Below are positions 18,257 through 26,646 of a DNA stretch of 64,000 nt, one piece after another. The first letter of the stretch is position 1; each line of letters opens with the position of its first letter. A program made the position numbers and the translations under genes. This DNA comes from Rhizocola hellebori (lineage in GTDB: Bacteria > Actinomycetota > Actinomycetes > Mycobacteriales > Micromonosporaceae), in assembly GCF_016862955.1 (NCBI RefSeq), contig NZ_BONY01000003.1, positions 160,376-224,375 of the forward strand, given 5' to 3'. The notes below the pieces were generated by a model, which ran no database searches, had not been told where the DNA came from, and saw only the letters and a list, made by a program, of their open reading frames with translations.

Positions 18257-19648
18257 CTATCTGCTGATCGGCCAGTCGATAGTCGCGCCGCCCGAGATGG
18301 CGACCTGGATCCTTACACCGTCCGAGCTGATGCTTGTGACCTGTTCGCCAGCCGCCATATCACGCAACACCTGAACCGCAGCCCACTCGTCGCCGTGCCG
18401 AACCGTATACAGCAATAGCCGACGGCCTCGACACCGCAACATCATGAGCAGGTCCGGTTCGGCCGGCGACTTGCCCGGCACCCAGCTCTCCGGCAACGAC
18501 TGCAGCGTAAGGTCCTCGTCGTCCGATCCAAACTCGACCTCCAGCGGGCTCGGCGCTGAACACGTTGGGCCGACGTCCAATGCGGTCCGATCGAGCGGAA
18601 GCCTGGCCGGATACTCGTCGACCGCGTTGCGCGAGTCACCGTCCCGCCAGGAGATGACGTTGATACTGCCCGGACTTGCGTGGTAGAGCGTGTGGTCGCG
18701 AATCCACTGCACGGTGATGCCACCGCCCGGATCGGTGACCCACTGCTCCACCTTGAGCGAGCCGTCGGGCTGCGGGCTGAGAATGGCCAGCCGTGCCCAG
18801 TCCGTCCCGGTCCCCGGTTTTAGCCGGCAGTTGATGGCCACCGCCCACTCCGGGCCGGTGTCGCCGATGAGATCACCCTGAACCCGCCGCCCATCCACGA
18901 ACAAGCTCGACTCACCAGAGCGAACCGGCCGCTGCGGGCAATCACGCCAGCTGCTCGCGTCAATCAGCGGGTTGTTCCACGACAGTGGGGTCACCGATGG
19001 CGACGGGCTTGCCGGGGTCGGGCTTGGTTGCACAGGCGGCGAGGGCTGCTGGCGACGGTTTATCACCCACCAACCTGCCACCAGCAACAGCATCATGCAA
19101 ATGGCAGTCGAGGCAATCGCCTGCGCCCGTCGAAGCTTTTTGGAACGTTCGACCACATCGGACACCGGCGGCGTAACCATCGAAACCTGAAGCTCGAGTG
19201 CCAGGGCACCCCGACCCCGATGCAGCCACGACTTCACCGTGCCGACCGGCACTTCCAGCTGCTCGGCCACCTCGTCGACCGGCATATCCACCAGATAATG
19301 CAACACAATCGCCTCGCGCTGCGCCTTCGGCAGCTTGCGCAAAGCGGCCACTACCGCCACGTGGTCGGGCTCCGGCGGAGCTACCCAATCCTCCCTGAAC
19401 GACGACCGCGAAACCGCATACTTCATCCGCCGCCACCGGGAATGCGCCAGATTCGTCGCCACCCGGCGGACCCAAGCGACCGGATTGTCATAGTCTGCAA
19501 CCTGCTTCCACCGTTGCCAAGCCCGGCAAAACGCCTCCTGGGCAATGTCCTGGGCGGCACCCAGGTCAGCGGTGAAGCCATAGACCATCGCAACCGTGCC
19601 GCCGTAGTGCGCGGTGTAGAAACCGTCGAAGTCGTCAGTTTTGCTCAT
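18257..19648 (-). CDS. SigE-family ECF sigma factor with a membrane anchor and extracytoplasmic domain
   Basis: Residues 7-75 are sigma region 2 (FDGFYTAHYGG...AQDIAQEAFCRAW) and 103-150 region 4 (LPKAQREAIVLHYL...VPVGTVKSWLHRGR), as in SigE-type ECF factors. Unusually the protein continues: one transmembrane helix (about 177-197, ICMMLLLVAGWWVI), a Pro/Ser-rich linker, then about 240 residues outside the membrane with four cysteines. Total 463 residues, against about 170 for the family. No separate anti-sigma gene is adjacent, so the tail may hold the sigma factor at the membrane until a signal releases it (inference). It lies 37 bases after a GNAT gene on the same strand. Confidence 0.85.
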   Translation of the reverse strand: MSKTDDFDGFYTAHYGGTVAMVYGFTADLGAAQDIAQEAFCRAWQRWKQVADYDNPVAWVRRVATNLAHSRWRRMKYAVSRSSFREDWVAPPEPDHVAVVAALRKLPKAQREAIVLHYLVDMPVDEVAEQLEVPVGTVKSWLHRGRGALALELQVSMVTPPVSDVVERSKKLRRAQAIASTAICMMLLLVAGWWVINRRQQPSPPVQPSPTPASPSPSVTPLSWNNPLIDASSWRDCPQRPVRSGESSLFVDGRRVQGDLIGDTGPEWAVAINCRLKPGTGTDWARLAILSPQPDGSLKVEQWVTDPGGGITVQWIRDHTLYHASPGSINVISWRDGDSRNAVDEYPARLPLDRTALDVGPTCSAPSPLEVEFGSDDEDLTLQSLPESWVPGKSPAEPDLLMMLRCRGRRLLLYTVRHGDEWAAVQVLRDMAAGEQVTSISSDGVRIQVAISGGATIDWPISR

Positions 19649-19685
19649 GCCACCTCACACCCGCGACCCAACACCCAGGTTGCAG

Positions 19686-20270
19686 TCACCCCTGTTGCGC
19701 GTTGACCCGCGCGATCCGCTCCGGATCACGCAACCCAACGCAGTCCTGCGCCCAGAACGCCTCGGAATAGACGAAAGTCCCCGTCATCCAGGGCTCATAC
19801 GACGACAGCATCGCGACCTGAAACCCGGGGTCCGGGATGCGCAGCGACGGCGCGCGGAACCCATGCGCCGATGCCCGCGCGAACCCGCGCTTGCCATAGA
19901 ACACGGGCGAGCCCTCCAAAAACACCAAAGGCACCCCCTGTTCGTCGGCTGCGGCCAGCGCGGTGGCGATCAGGCGTGTGGCAATGCCACGTTTTTCATA
20001 TTCAGGGTGTACGCCCATCGGCGACAAACTGAACACGTCGACCAGTCGCAGATCGGCGTCCAGTCGGCAAGCGCTGAGCATGACATGCCCAACGACCTTG
20101 TCATCTACGGTCGCGACCAGCGAGATCGGTGCCAGCGCCGCCGGCGCGGCACGCAGTGCGTCCACCAAACCCGGCACCCGGTCAGGGTCACCGAAGGCAA
20201 GGGCATGAGTGGCGCGTACCCCGGCATGATCCTGGGCGGTTTCGGCCCGGACCTCATAGTCGAAAATCAT
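19686..20270 (-). CDS. GNAT-family N-acetyltransferase
   Basis: A 194-residue acetyltransferase using acetyl-CoA. The acetyl-CoA pyrophosphate loop is seen as MGVHPEYEKRGIATRL (Q/RxxGxA motif); the substrate-side strand LVFLEGSPVFYGKRGF follows. It resembles the YhbS group. Acceptor unknown. It precedes the sigma-factor gene by 37 bases, so the two may be transcribed together. The start is an ATG at 20270. Confidence 0.8.
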   Translation of the reverse strand: MIFDYEVRAETAQDHAGVRATHALAFGDPDRVPGLVDALRAAPAALAPISLVATVDDKVVGHVMLSACRLDADLRLVDVFSLSPMGVHPEYEKRGIATRLIATALAAADEQGVPLVFLEGSPVFYGKRGFARASAHGFRAPSLRIPDPGFQVAMLSSYEPWMTGTFVYSEAFWAQDCVGLRDPERIARVNAQQG

Positions 20271-20339
20271 GGCCGGAGCGTAGAGAGCGGCCCTGTGGTC
20301 CGCGACTCATTTTCGGCGGCCACCAGAACCGCTTCTTAC

Positions 20340-21401
20340 TCAGCGGAGAACCGGGGTGATCACTGCGTCGACGTGCACACGGATGCGCTCGTCGTAGCCA
20401 CCCACCACCAGGACCGTGCCGTCGGGCAGCGCGGTGGCCGTTGGCACCCACCGCCGCGCAGCGACTTCCGTGATCGCCTCGAAGCTCCTGCCGTCGGCTG
20501 CCAGCATGTCAACCCGGGTCCCGCCGGCCACCACCAGCCGTCCGGCGGTCGTGCGCACAATGACATCCCGGAACTTGTAACGCGGCACACTCATCGCCGG
20601 GCCGGGGGTGAAAACGTTGGCAGCCAAGTCAAGGATCTCGGTACTGGCCAGCAGCTCGGAGTCGTCGGTGGTGCCGCCCAGCACGATGACCCTCCCTGCA
20701 TCGAGCAGGGCGATGGCGTGTTTGAACCTTGGCGTCGCCATCTGCGGGCCGGCCCGCCGCTGACCGTTGCGCGGGTCATAGATGACCGTGGAGGTCAACC
20801 CGCGCTGGCGTCCGTCCTGCCCGCCGGTGATCAGGATGGTGCCGTCCGGCAACAGGATCGACGCCGCATGGCGCGGCCGCGGCATGGCCGGACCCGCCGT
20901 GAGCGCACCGCTGGCCGGATCGAAGATCTTCACCTCGGCTTCCCCGGCGAGCAGCACTCGCCCGTCGGGCAGCAGGATAGTGTCGCCCTGCATGGTTCCG
21001 GCCGGCTGAAACGTGCCGGTGACCGGGTCGAACATCTCCGCCTCGGCCAGCGCTTCGGTGCCTTCCCTGGCCCACCCGCCCACGATGAGCACCCGCCCGT
21101 CGGCCAGCAGCGTGGCGCTGTGGCTGCTGCGCGGGTGGCGCATCCGTGGCCCCGGCACGAATCCGCGGCCGGGCACAAAGAACTCGCTGCTGGGCTCCAC
21201 TTCGGACGTGGTGCAGCCATCCACCGCACATCCGCCCGCGATCAGGACCCTCCCGTCGGCCAGCAGCGTCGCGGTATGCCCGGCCCGCGGCCGCAACGGC
21301 TGCGCCGACACCGTGCTCGGCGAGGGCGGAGCCGGACGCGTGGGGCCGGTGCACCCGCCGCTGATAACAAGCAGGCACACAGCTACCAACAGACGCCTCA
21401 T
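20340..21401 (-). CDS. Kelch/galactose-oxidase-like lipoprotein
   Basis: A 353-residue lipoprotein: the signal peptide ends in a lipobox, VISGGC, with the cysteine at residue 17. The mature part is six or seven repeats of GRVLIAGG / LLADGRVL, the blade pattern of Kelch/galactose-oxidase beta-propellers. No copper-ligand set is evident, so it is probably a binding or scaffold protein on the outer face of the membrane. It is divergent from the SUFU-domain gene. The smaller secreted Kelch protein at 4490-5686 has a different repeat sequence. Confidence 0.85.
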   Translation of the reverse strand: MRRLLVAVCLLVISGGCTGPTRPAPPSPSTVSAQPLRPRAGHTATLLADGRVLIAGGCAVDGCTTSEVEPSSEFFVPGRGFVPGPRMRHPRSSHSATLLADGRVLIVGGWAREGTEALAEAEMFDPVTGTFQPAGTMQGDTILLPDGRVLLAGEAEVKIFDPASGALTAGPAMPRPRHAASILLPDGTILITGGQDGRQRGLTSTVIYDPRNGQRRAGPQMATPRFKHAIALLDAGRVIVLGGTTDDSELLASTEILDLAANVFTPGPAMSVPRYKFRDVIVRTTAGRLVVAGGTRVDMLAADGRSFEAITEVAARRWVPTATALPDGTVLVVGGYDERIRVHVDAVITPVLR

Positions 21402-21521
21402 ACCCGCATAGATCCCCGTCTCCGCCCCCAGGTTCCGGCCAGATCTTCATGCGGTGCCAGCAGTCTCGCCCGATAGGATAAGCAGCCGCGTACGGCCCTG
21501 ACCTCCAATGAAGGCGTAATA

Positions 21522-22058
21522 GTGATAGATGTTTATGAGTATTACGAACGGGTGTGGGGTCCGCCGTCTCGCGAAGCCGAGTTCACCATTTCCGGCATCC
21601 CGATCGAGATCTACAAGTGGGACGAAAAGGCAACCGACATGGGCGCAACGCTCTACGCCACAAACGGGGCGAGCGCCCGCCCGGCCTCATACACGCACAG
21701 AACTGAGTTCTTCACCGGCTTCACCAGCGAGATCGATTCCATCGCGGATTCACTCGCCCTCCTGGCCCACTACGCGGTCGCTGTTGGGCCGATCGAAAGG
21801 GGCGAGACCGTCACCTTCCCCGATCCGCTCTGGGAAGGGAGCAGGATGAACACCTATTTTGCGATTCCGCCGCTGGAGACGATCCTGGCGCCGTTGCGGA
21901 TAGACGAGGGTCTCCATATCGAGTTCCTTCATGTGGTGCCGATTTACCCCTGCGAGCTAGACCTAAAGAAAGCGCATGGAGCCGAGTGGCTGTTGGGCGA
22001 GATCAATGATGCCGGGCTAAGCGCTTCTGATCCGTTTCGGGTGTCATGTTGTGCCTAG
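21522..22058 (+). CDS. Suppressor-of-fused (SUFU) domain protein
   Basis: A 178-residue protein resembling bacterial SUFU-domain proteins, which often serve as immunity proteins in polymorphic-toxin loci. Family-like features are the YATNGAS strand, the HRTEFFTGF segment and the conserved central HIEFLHVVPIYPCELDL. The start is GTG at 21522 with GAAGG nine bases upstream. No toxin gene is adjacent, so it could be an orphan immunity gene. No signal peptide. Family call moderately secure. Confidence 0.65.
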   Translation: MIDVYEYYERVWGPPSREAEFTISGIPIEIYKWDEKATDMGATLYATNGASARPASYTHRTEFFTGFTSEIDSIADSLALLAHYAVAVGPIERGETVTFPDPLWEGSRMNTYFAIPPLETILAPLRIDEGLHIEFLHVVPIYPCELDLKKAHGAEWLLGEINDAGLSASDPFRVSCCA

Positions 22059-22087
22059 CCTGTCTTGGCTAGACGCGGCGGTGGGCC

Positions 22088-22863
22088 TTGGCCAAGAGCC
22101 TCGACTGGTGGATACCGCCGTTGCCCACATCGCCTTGGCTACCGCCACCGAATCCGGCGATCCCGCCCATGGTGGGCGGCTCAGGGCCGCAGGAGGCGCC
22201 CCTGGAACCACTGATCGATGCCGGCGGCTTTTCCAGCGACCGGCTGGCGCAGCCTCTGATCGCGCTAGCCATCATGGCGGTAATCTCGCTGTTTCTCGGT
22301 TGGCTGATCGCCGGCCGCGTGCTGCGTCCGGTGCTGACGATGACCGGACGCCTGCGCCAGATCTCCGATCGCAACGTGCACGAGCGGCTGGCCCTGCCCG
22401 GCCGCCGCAACGAGCTGAAGGACCTGGCCGACACCGTCGACGACCTGCTCGGACGGCTGGAGACCGCGCTGGACGCGCAAAAGTGGTTCGTCGCCAATGC
22501 CGCCCACGAGATGCGCACGCCGCTGACGGTGGAACGGGCGCTGCTCGAGGAGCCACTGATCGACCCGGCCGCCAGCCTCGAGTCGTTCCGGTCGAACTTC
22601 GAGCGGCTCCTGGTGATCAGCGACCAGCGTGGGCACCTGTTGGAGTCACTGCTCACCCTGTCCAGCAGGTCGACCGGCTCTTCGAGCCGTTCCAGCGGCC
22701 ACACCGCACGGCCGACGGCGGGCACCACGGCCTCGGGCTGTCGATCGTGCGCGCCATCGCCCGCGCCCACGACGCGACCCTCACCGCGCGCCCGCATCCT
22801 CGGGGCGGGCTCGTCGTCGAGGTGGCGTTACCCGCGCTCGCCAGGAAGCCCCGGCTCGTTTGA
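22088..22863 (+). pseudogene. Broken sensor histidine kinase
   Basis: One frame encodes a transmembrane helix (LIALAIMAVISLFLGWLIAG), a HAMP-like linker and the H-box FVANAAHEMRTPLTV with its phospho-accepting His. Near 22660 the sense switches to another frame, which gives VDRLFEPF, then GLGLSIVRAIARAHDA and the last strands of the ATPase domain. The dimerisation helix end, N-box and first G-box, roughly 80 residues, are missing at the junction. So an internal deletion with frameshift has removed ATP binding. The extracytoplasmic sensor is also very short. No response regulator remains nearby. Confidence 0.8.
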
Positions 22864-22872
22864 GCCGGGGCT
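22847..22872. terminator. Hairpin terminator between convergent genes
   Basis: A perfect 11-bp stem (AGCCCCGGCTC / GAGCCGGGGCT) with a GTTT loop overlaps the stop codon of the kinase relic and lies before the end of the secreted-protein gene on the other strand. Confidence 0.75.
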
Positions 22873-22894
22873 TGACGCTTCGGGTGTCAGGGGA

Positions 22895-23566
22895 TCAGGC
22901 GCCCCACCGCCAGCCCCAGCTGCCGGTGCCCCAGACCCAAACCTCGGACCACGGGTAGTGGTTGGCCCAGCAACCGTAGGTCAGAACGCATTGCTGCAAG
23001 TGGCGTTGCGAGCCACGGACGGCCGGGGAATTCGGCATCGGGCTTGACCACGTGGTGGCCGGTGCGGTGGCGACGATGGTCGGGTCCACCTCGGACAGCC
23101 GGTCATAGTAGGCGTCCCAGCGCGAGACGACGCCAACCTGGAAGTCGATGCAGAAACCGTAGTGCGCCATCCACTTGTAGAGGACGAAGCCGAGCAGCGT
23201 CCTGACGGTAATCGTGACTTCGATCCAGTTGCCGCAGATCTCCTCGCCATTGATCACGACACCCTGTGGCGTGACTCCGGCTTTGCGGTCGGCCAGGAGG
23301 CTGTCCAGTCCGGGGCTGGTAGTGCGGTCGATGGTGGTCTTGCTGGGGTCAGCGACCAGTTTCGCGATCTCTGGCTTGCTGGCGATAAGAGCGATGTCGG
23401 TCGGGGAGCTCTTTCCTTCGGCGATCCGCAGCAACGCTGCTGCGATCGCGGGATCGCCCTGGCCGCTGGGTGCGGCGGAGGCGGTGCCGGGTAGGGCGAC
23501 CGCGGTCGTGAGGGCCATCGAGACAGCCGCGACGACCGTCAGTATCGATCTGAATGGCTTGGACAT
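22895..23566 (-). CDS. Secreted protein of unknown function, Trp-rich C-terminus
   Basis: A 223-residue exported protein. The signal peptide is clear: a basic start, a hydrophobic stretch through VALPGTASA and cleavage at ASA-AP. A middle region contains paired cysteines (EICGNW, YGFCID), then another pair (QQCVLTYGC), and the tail is rich in Trp and Gly (WVWGTGSWGWRW). Similar two-Cys secreted proteins are common in actinomycetes, but I know no function. It is a separate transcript, between two hairpins. Confidence 0.7.
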   Translation of the reverse strand: MSKPFRSILTVVAAVSMALTTAVALPGTASAAPSGQGDPAIAAALLRIAEGKSSPTDIALIASKPEIAKLVADPSKTTIDRTTSPGLDSLLADRKAGVTPQGVVINGEEICGNWIEVTITVRTLLGFVLYKWMAHYGFCIDFQVGVVSRWDAYYDRLSEVDPTIVATAPATTWSSPMPNSPAVRGSQRHLQQCVLTYGCWANHYPWSEVWVWGTGSWGWRWGA

Positions 23567-23733
23567 GCTTTTCTCCCGACGTCATGAGAAGAAAGTGGGA
23601 TGCCCATATATTGATGGCCGCGACTGGACAGGGATTGGATTTCAATGGACTGTGTACTGGACGGGCCGGCTGAGCCCAGAGCCCGACCGCAGTCGGCCGG
23701 GAGCTTTCCGCGAGTGACCGTCTATTCTGGACA

Positions 23734-23758
23734 GCCGCCCCGGAACCACCGGGGCGGC
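23734..23758 (-). terminator. Hairpin terminator after the pectinesterase gene
   Basis: A perfect 10-bp stem (GCCGCCCCGG / CCGGGGCGGC) with a 5-base loop starts 10 bases past the pectinesterase stop on the minus strand. No T-run follows, as is common in GC-rich actinomycetes. Confidence 0.75.
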
Positions 23759-23767
23759 GCACCGGCC

Positions 23768-25057
23768 TCAGGCGGGGACCGGCGGTGCGGCGCTCTGGCC
23801 GACGTTGCGGTACTCCCAGAGCCGGTTGGCATTGGGGTTGTTGAGGTCGCGCCCTTCCGCGACGGGCGCGGTGAACGGTCGTGCCGTGGTCGCCGCGGGC
23901 GCCCATGGTGTCGCCTGGTTGAATCCTGGGCCTTCGTAGCTGTCTCGGATCACCAGCTGGCCGTTGGGGGTGATGCCGGGCAGATATCCGGTCGCGCCGG
24001 CACCCTGGTCCCAGGCGCGGCCCAGGAAGCCTGTGGGTGCGGCCTGGTAGCCGGCGTCAGCCGTGATCGCGCAGTGCAGAACCAGGAATCCGTAAGGGTA
24101 GGCGGGTGCCGTATTCGGCGCGAAGATGACTCCGCCGGACGCCTTGCGCGTGGACACCAGATGGAACCGCGTGTGCTCGAACACCGCGCTGGCCCGGCCG
24201 AACACGAAGTCGGTGTCGCCTTCGATGAAGCTGCCGCGTACCAGGACCCGCGCAATGCTCGCCGTGTCGTTGGCGTTGGCCATGAACGTGTCCTGACGGC
24301 TGATCAGGCGCATGGAGTCGAGCTGGGTCCGGTCGGCGTCGGTACGCAGGGCAAGCGCCTGGTGCGTCCCCCGGTCCACCGTGTCCAGCAGCGTGTTGGT
24401 GATGGTCAGCCCACGTAGTTGCAGGTCGGTGCTCTGCGCCCACACCACGGTCGCGCACAGTCCGATCGTGGCACTGGTCCTGGTGGCACACGACTGGAAC
24501 ATGTCCCAGGCCGGGTCGCCCGCCACGTATTGACCCGACGGGTTCACTTGCGCCGCCCACGCGGCCGGCGTGACCGTCGCGTCCAGGCTGTACTCAAGCC
24601 GCACGTCGGCCGCAGGCCCGGCGCCGTAAAGCGTCAACGGCGGGGTGCCCGCGGGAATGAAGACCGTCGCGGTGTACGTCCCAGGCAGCACCGCGATCGA
24701 CAAGCGGCGGGTGCCGCCCGCCCTGAACGCCGCGTTGACCGCGGCCTGCACGCTGGTGAAACGCGCGCCATGGGCGCCGATCGAGGGACCCACCACGAAG
24801 TCGGGCCGCCCGCGGTGGGCAACTGCCGGGGCCGGCCGCCAACGGTCCCTGACCGGTGCGGCATAGGTTCCGGACCATCCGAGGTAGTTGTCCACCGTGA
24901 ACGGTCTCGCTTCGGCCTGCGAAAGAACCGGCCGGGTCGATGTGCCCGGCGGGACCTGCGGCGATGGTGGCTGATGCGCCTGGGCGGGTGCTGCCCCGAG
25001 CGCAACGACGGCGAGCACGGCGATGACGACCGTGCGCATGGTGCGGAAAACGTTCAT
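23768..25057 (-). CDS. Secreted pectinesterase (CE8)
   Basis: A 429-residue enzyme that removes methyl esters from pectin outside the cell. The signal peptide ends near AQA-HQ (residue 27). The CE8 catalytic features are present: HQALALRTDADR, the acid Asp256 in RQDTF, the nucleophile Asp283 in DTDFVFG, and Arg347 in LGRAWD. The protein is longer than a bare catalytic domain because of an N-terminal region of about 60 residues. The start ATG has GGGGGAGGG upstream. It follows the serine protease gene by 71 bases on the same strand and may share its transcript. Confidence 0.88.
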   Translation of the reverse strand: MNVFRTMRTVVIAVLAVVALGAAPAQAHQPPSPQVPPGTSTRPVLSQAEARPFTVDNYLGWSGTYAAPVRDRWRPAPAVAHRGRPDFVVGPSIGAHGARFTSVQAAVNAAFRAGGTRRLSIAVLPGTYTATVFIPAGTPPLTLYGAGPAADVRLEYSLDATVTPAAWAAQVNPSGQYVAGDPAWDMFQSCATRTSATIGLCATVVWAQSTDLQLRGLTITNTLLDTVDRGTHQALALRTDADRTQLDSMRLISRQDTFMANANDTASIARVLVRGSFIEGDTDFVFGRASAVFEHTRFHLVSTRKASGGVIFAPNTAPAYPYGFLVLHCAITADAGYQAAPTGFLGRAWDQGAGATGYLPGITPNGQLVIRDSYEGPGFNQATPWAPAATTARPFTAPVAEGRDLNNPNANRLWEYRNVGQSAAPPVPA

Positions 25058-25128
25058 CGAGGTGACCCTCCCCCAGGAATGCGCTTACCTCAAGGTTATA
25101 CACGCATATCGATGGGTTCGCATCCCGG

Positions 25129-26022
25129 TCAGATGGGCAGCACCAGGCTGTGGAAGCTCATCACCTCGGGAAGTGGCTGGAACGCCGATCTGTACCCGGG
25201 CGCGCCACAGGTGTTGTTGTTCGATCCCGACAGGATCCCAAACGCGCCGTGGCGTGACCGTGAGGTGTAACCGCCGCCGAGGCTGACCAGCGGGGCGCCC
25301 GAGTCGCCCGGCCCGGCGCACACGTCGGTCTCGATGAGCCCGTAGACCACACCGTCTGGGTAATGCCACGTGGCGTCCTTGGCCAGCACCGTGCCGCACG
25401 TGGTGCCGGTGGTGCGTCCGGTCTTGCACACCGGGGCTCCCACGGCGACGTCGGCCACCGCGCCGATGAGCACCGACCCCGTCTCCCACGCCACCTGGCT
25501 ACGGAGCTGGTAAGGGGTCACGTCGCTGACACGCAGCAGCCCGAAGTCGTTGTCGGGGAAGTGAGCCGACTTCTCCGGCCCGATCATCCCGCCGCCCGGG
25601 CCAAACCACGGGCTCAAGGCACCGGCCACACAATGTCCTGCGGTCACCACGTAAAAGATGCTGCCGTGCTTGGTGATCAGACCGGTGCTGCAGATGCGGC
25701 CGTCCAGGCTGTTCATGGCCTGCCCGCCGATGAGGATGGCGTTGGTGCGCACCGGCTGCTCGGCGTTGACCGTCCGCACCGGACGGTGGCGTGCGGCGGT
25801 GGCCCGGAATTGCAGCGAGGCGGCGCCGGCGACCCTCACCACGACCTCGCCCGTCGCCGGGTCGATGACGGCCGAACTGCCCACCGGAGCAAGCGCGGCG
25901 AGGCTGTCGCGAAGCGCACCGCGTTCCTGCGGCGTCGCTGCCATCACCGGCACCGCCGGCGCGGCGACGATTCCGCCCAGCACCGCCAGCACCACTAGAA
26001 CACGCGACCACATGCGACGCAT
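25129..26022 (-). CDS. Secreted trypsin-like serine protease (S1)
   Basis: A 297-residue extracellular protease. The catalytic triad is visible: His130 in VVTAGHC, Asp159 in DNDFGLL, Ser241 in GPGDSGAPLV. A signal peptide (residues 1-28, ending VMA-AT) and a short propeptide precede the mature chain, and Cys pairs match those of streptogrisin-like enzymes. The ATG at 26022 is chosen for the GGGAGGA directly ahead of it and because the signal peptide begins there; the frame is open to 26088. It is followed by pectinesterase on the same strand. Confidence 0.88.
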   Translation of the reverse strand: MRRMWSRVLVVLAVLGGIVAAPAVPVMAATPQERGALRDSLAALAPVGSSAVIDPATGEVVVRVAGAASLQFRATAARHRPVRTVNAEQPVRTNAILIGGQAMNSLDGRICSTGLITKHGSIFYVVTAGHCVAGALSPWFGPGGGMIGPEKSAHFPDNDFGLLRVSDVTPYQLRSQVAWETGSVLIGAVADVAVGAPVCKTGRTTGTTCGTVLAKDATWHYPDGVVYGLIETDVCAGPGDSGAPLVSLGGGYTSRSRHGAFGILSGSNNNTCGAPGYRSAFQPLPEVMSFHSLVLPI

Positions 26023-26136
26023 AGATCCTCCCCCACCACGGTCGATCATTGTGCATGCATCTATATCAGCAGCGCCGCCGGTGCACAATGGCGATCAAGC
26101 CGCCGCCGGCCGATCCACCTCGGCCGGCGTCCTGGA

Positions 26137-26646
26137 TTACCGGCTGTGCCGCATGCCGCGGAGCATGCGGATCTCCCGGACCCCGTCCTCGACCCGGGCC
26201 ATCCCGTCGGCAACGAAGCCGTGCTTGCGGTAGAACGCCTGCGCGCGAGGATTCGGGTCGGCCACCCATAGCGCCACCGGCTCCTGCGCATCGACAACCG
26301 CCTCCAGCAGCGCAGGCCCGGCACCCGTGCCGTGATCGGCCGCGTACACATAGAGCACATAAAGCTGCCTGGCCCAGGTCGCCCCGGCGTCCAAAGGCGG
26401 GCCTGACATGGCGACCCCGACCAGCTCCCCGTCCCGCTCGGCGACGGCCGCGCGGTTCTCACGGTAGCGTTCGTCGGTCAACGCGGCTGTCCAAAACCGT
26501 TCCCGAGCAGCGGGCAAGCCAGGGTCGTCGAGCACCGCGTCCGACATGAGCCCCCTGTACGTCTCCTGCCAGCACCGCACAATCACCCGCGCCATCTGCG
26601 TGACGTCCTCGACCCGAGCCGGGCGGACAGTCAGCGAGGAACTCAC
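26137..26646 (-). CDS. GNAT-family N-acetyltransferase, coupled to the SARP regulator
   Basis: About 169 residues, GNAT fold. It begins LTVRPARVEDV and has an acetyl-CoA region around YVYAADHGTGAGPALLEAV and a terminal AQAFYRKHGF. The GTG at 26646 overlaps the stop of the SARP gene as GTGA, so translation is coupled. Acceptor unknown; an antibiotic or small metabolite is possible given its regulator partner, but that is inference. Confidence 0.8.
   Translation of the reverse strand: MSSSLTVRPARVEDVTQMARVIVRCWQETYRGLMSDAVLDDPGLPAARERFWTAALTDERYRENRAAVAERDGELVGVAMSGPPLDAGATWARQLYVLYVYAADHGTGAGPALLEAVVDAQEPVALWVADPNPRAQAFYRKHGFVADGMARVEDGVREIRMLRGMRHSR

Noticed and set aside
19641..21476. Plus-strand ORF of 611 codons
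   Set aside because: Runs antisense through both the GNAT and Kelch lipoprotein genes, with no protein features.
22088..23047. Intact 319-residue kinase in one frame
   Set aside because: After the H-box the frame becomes low-complexity Ser/Arg/Pro sequence, while the true ATPase end lies in another frame.
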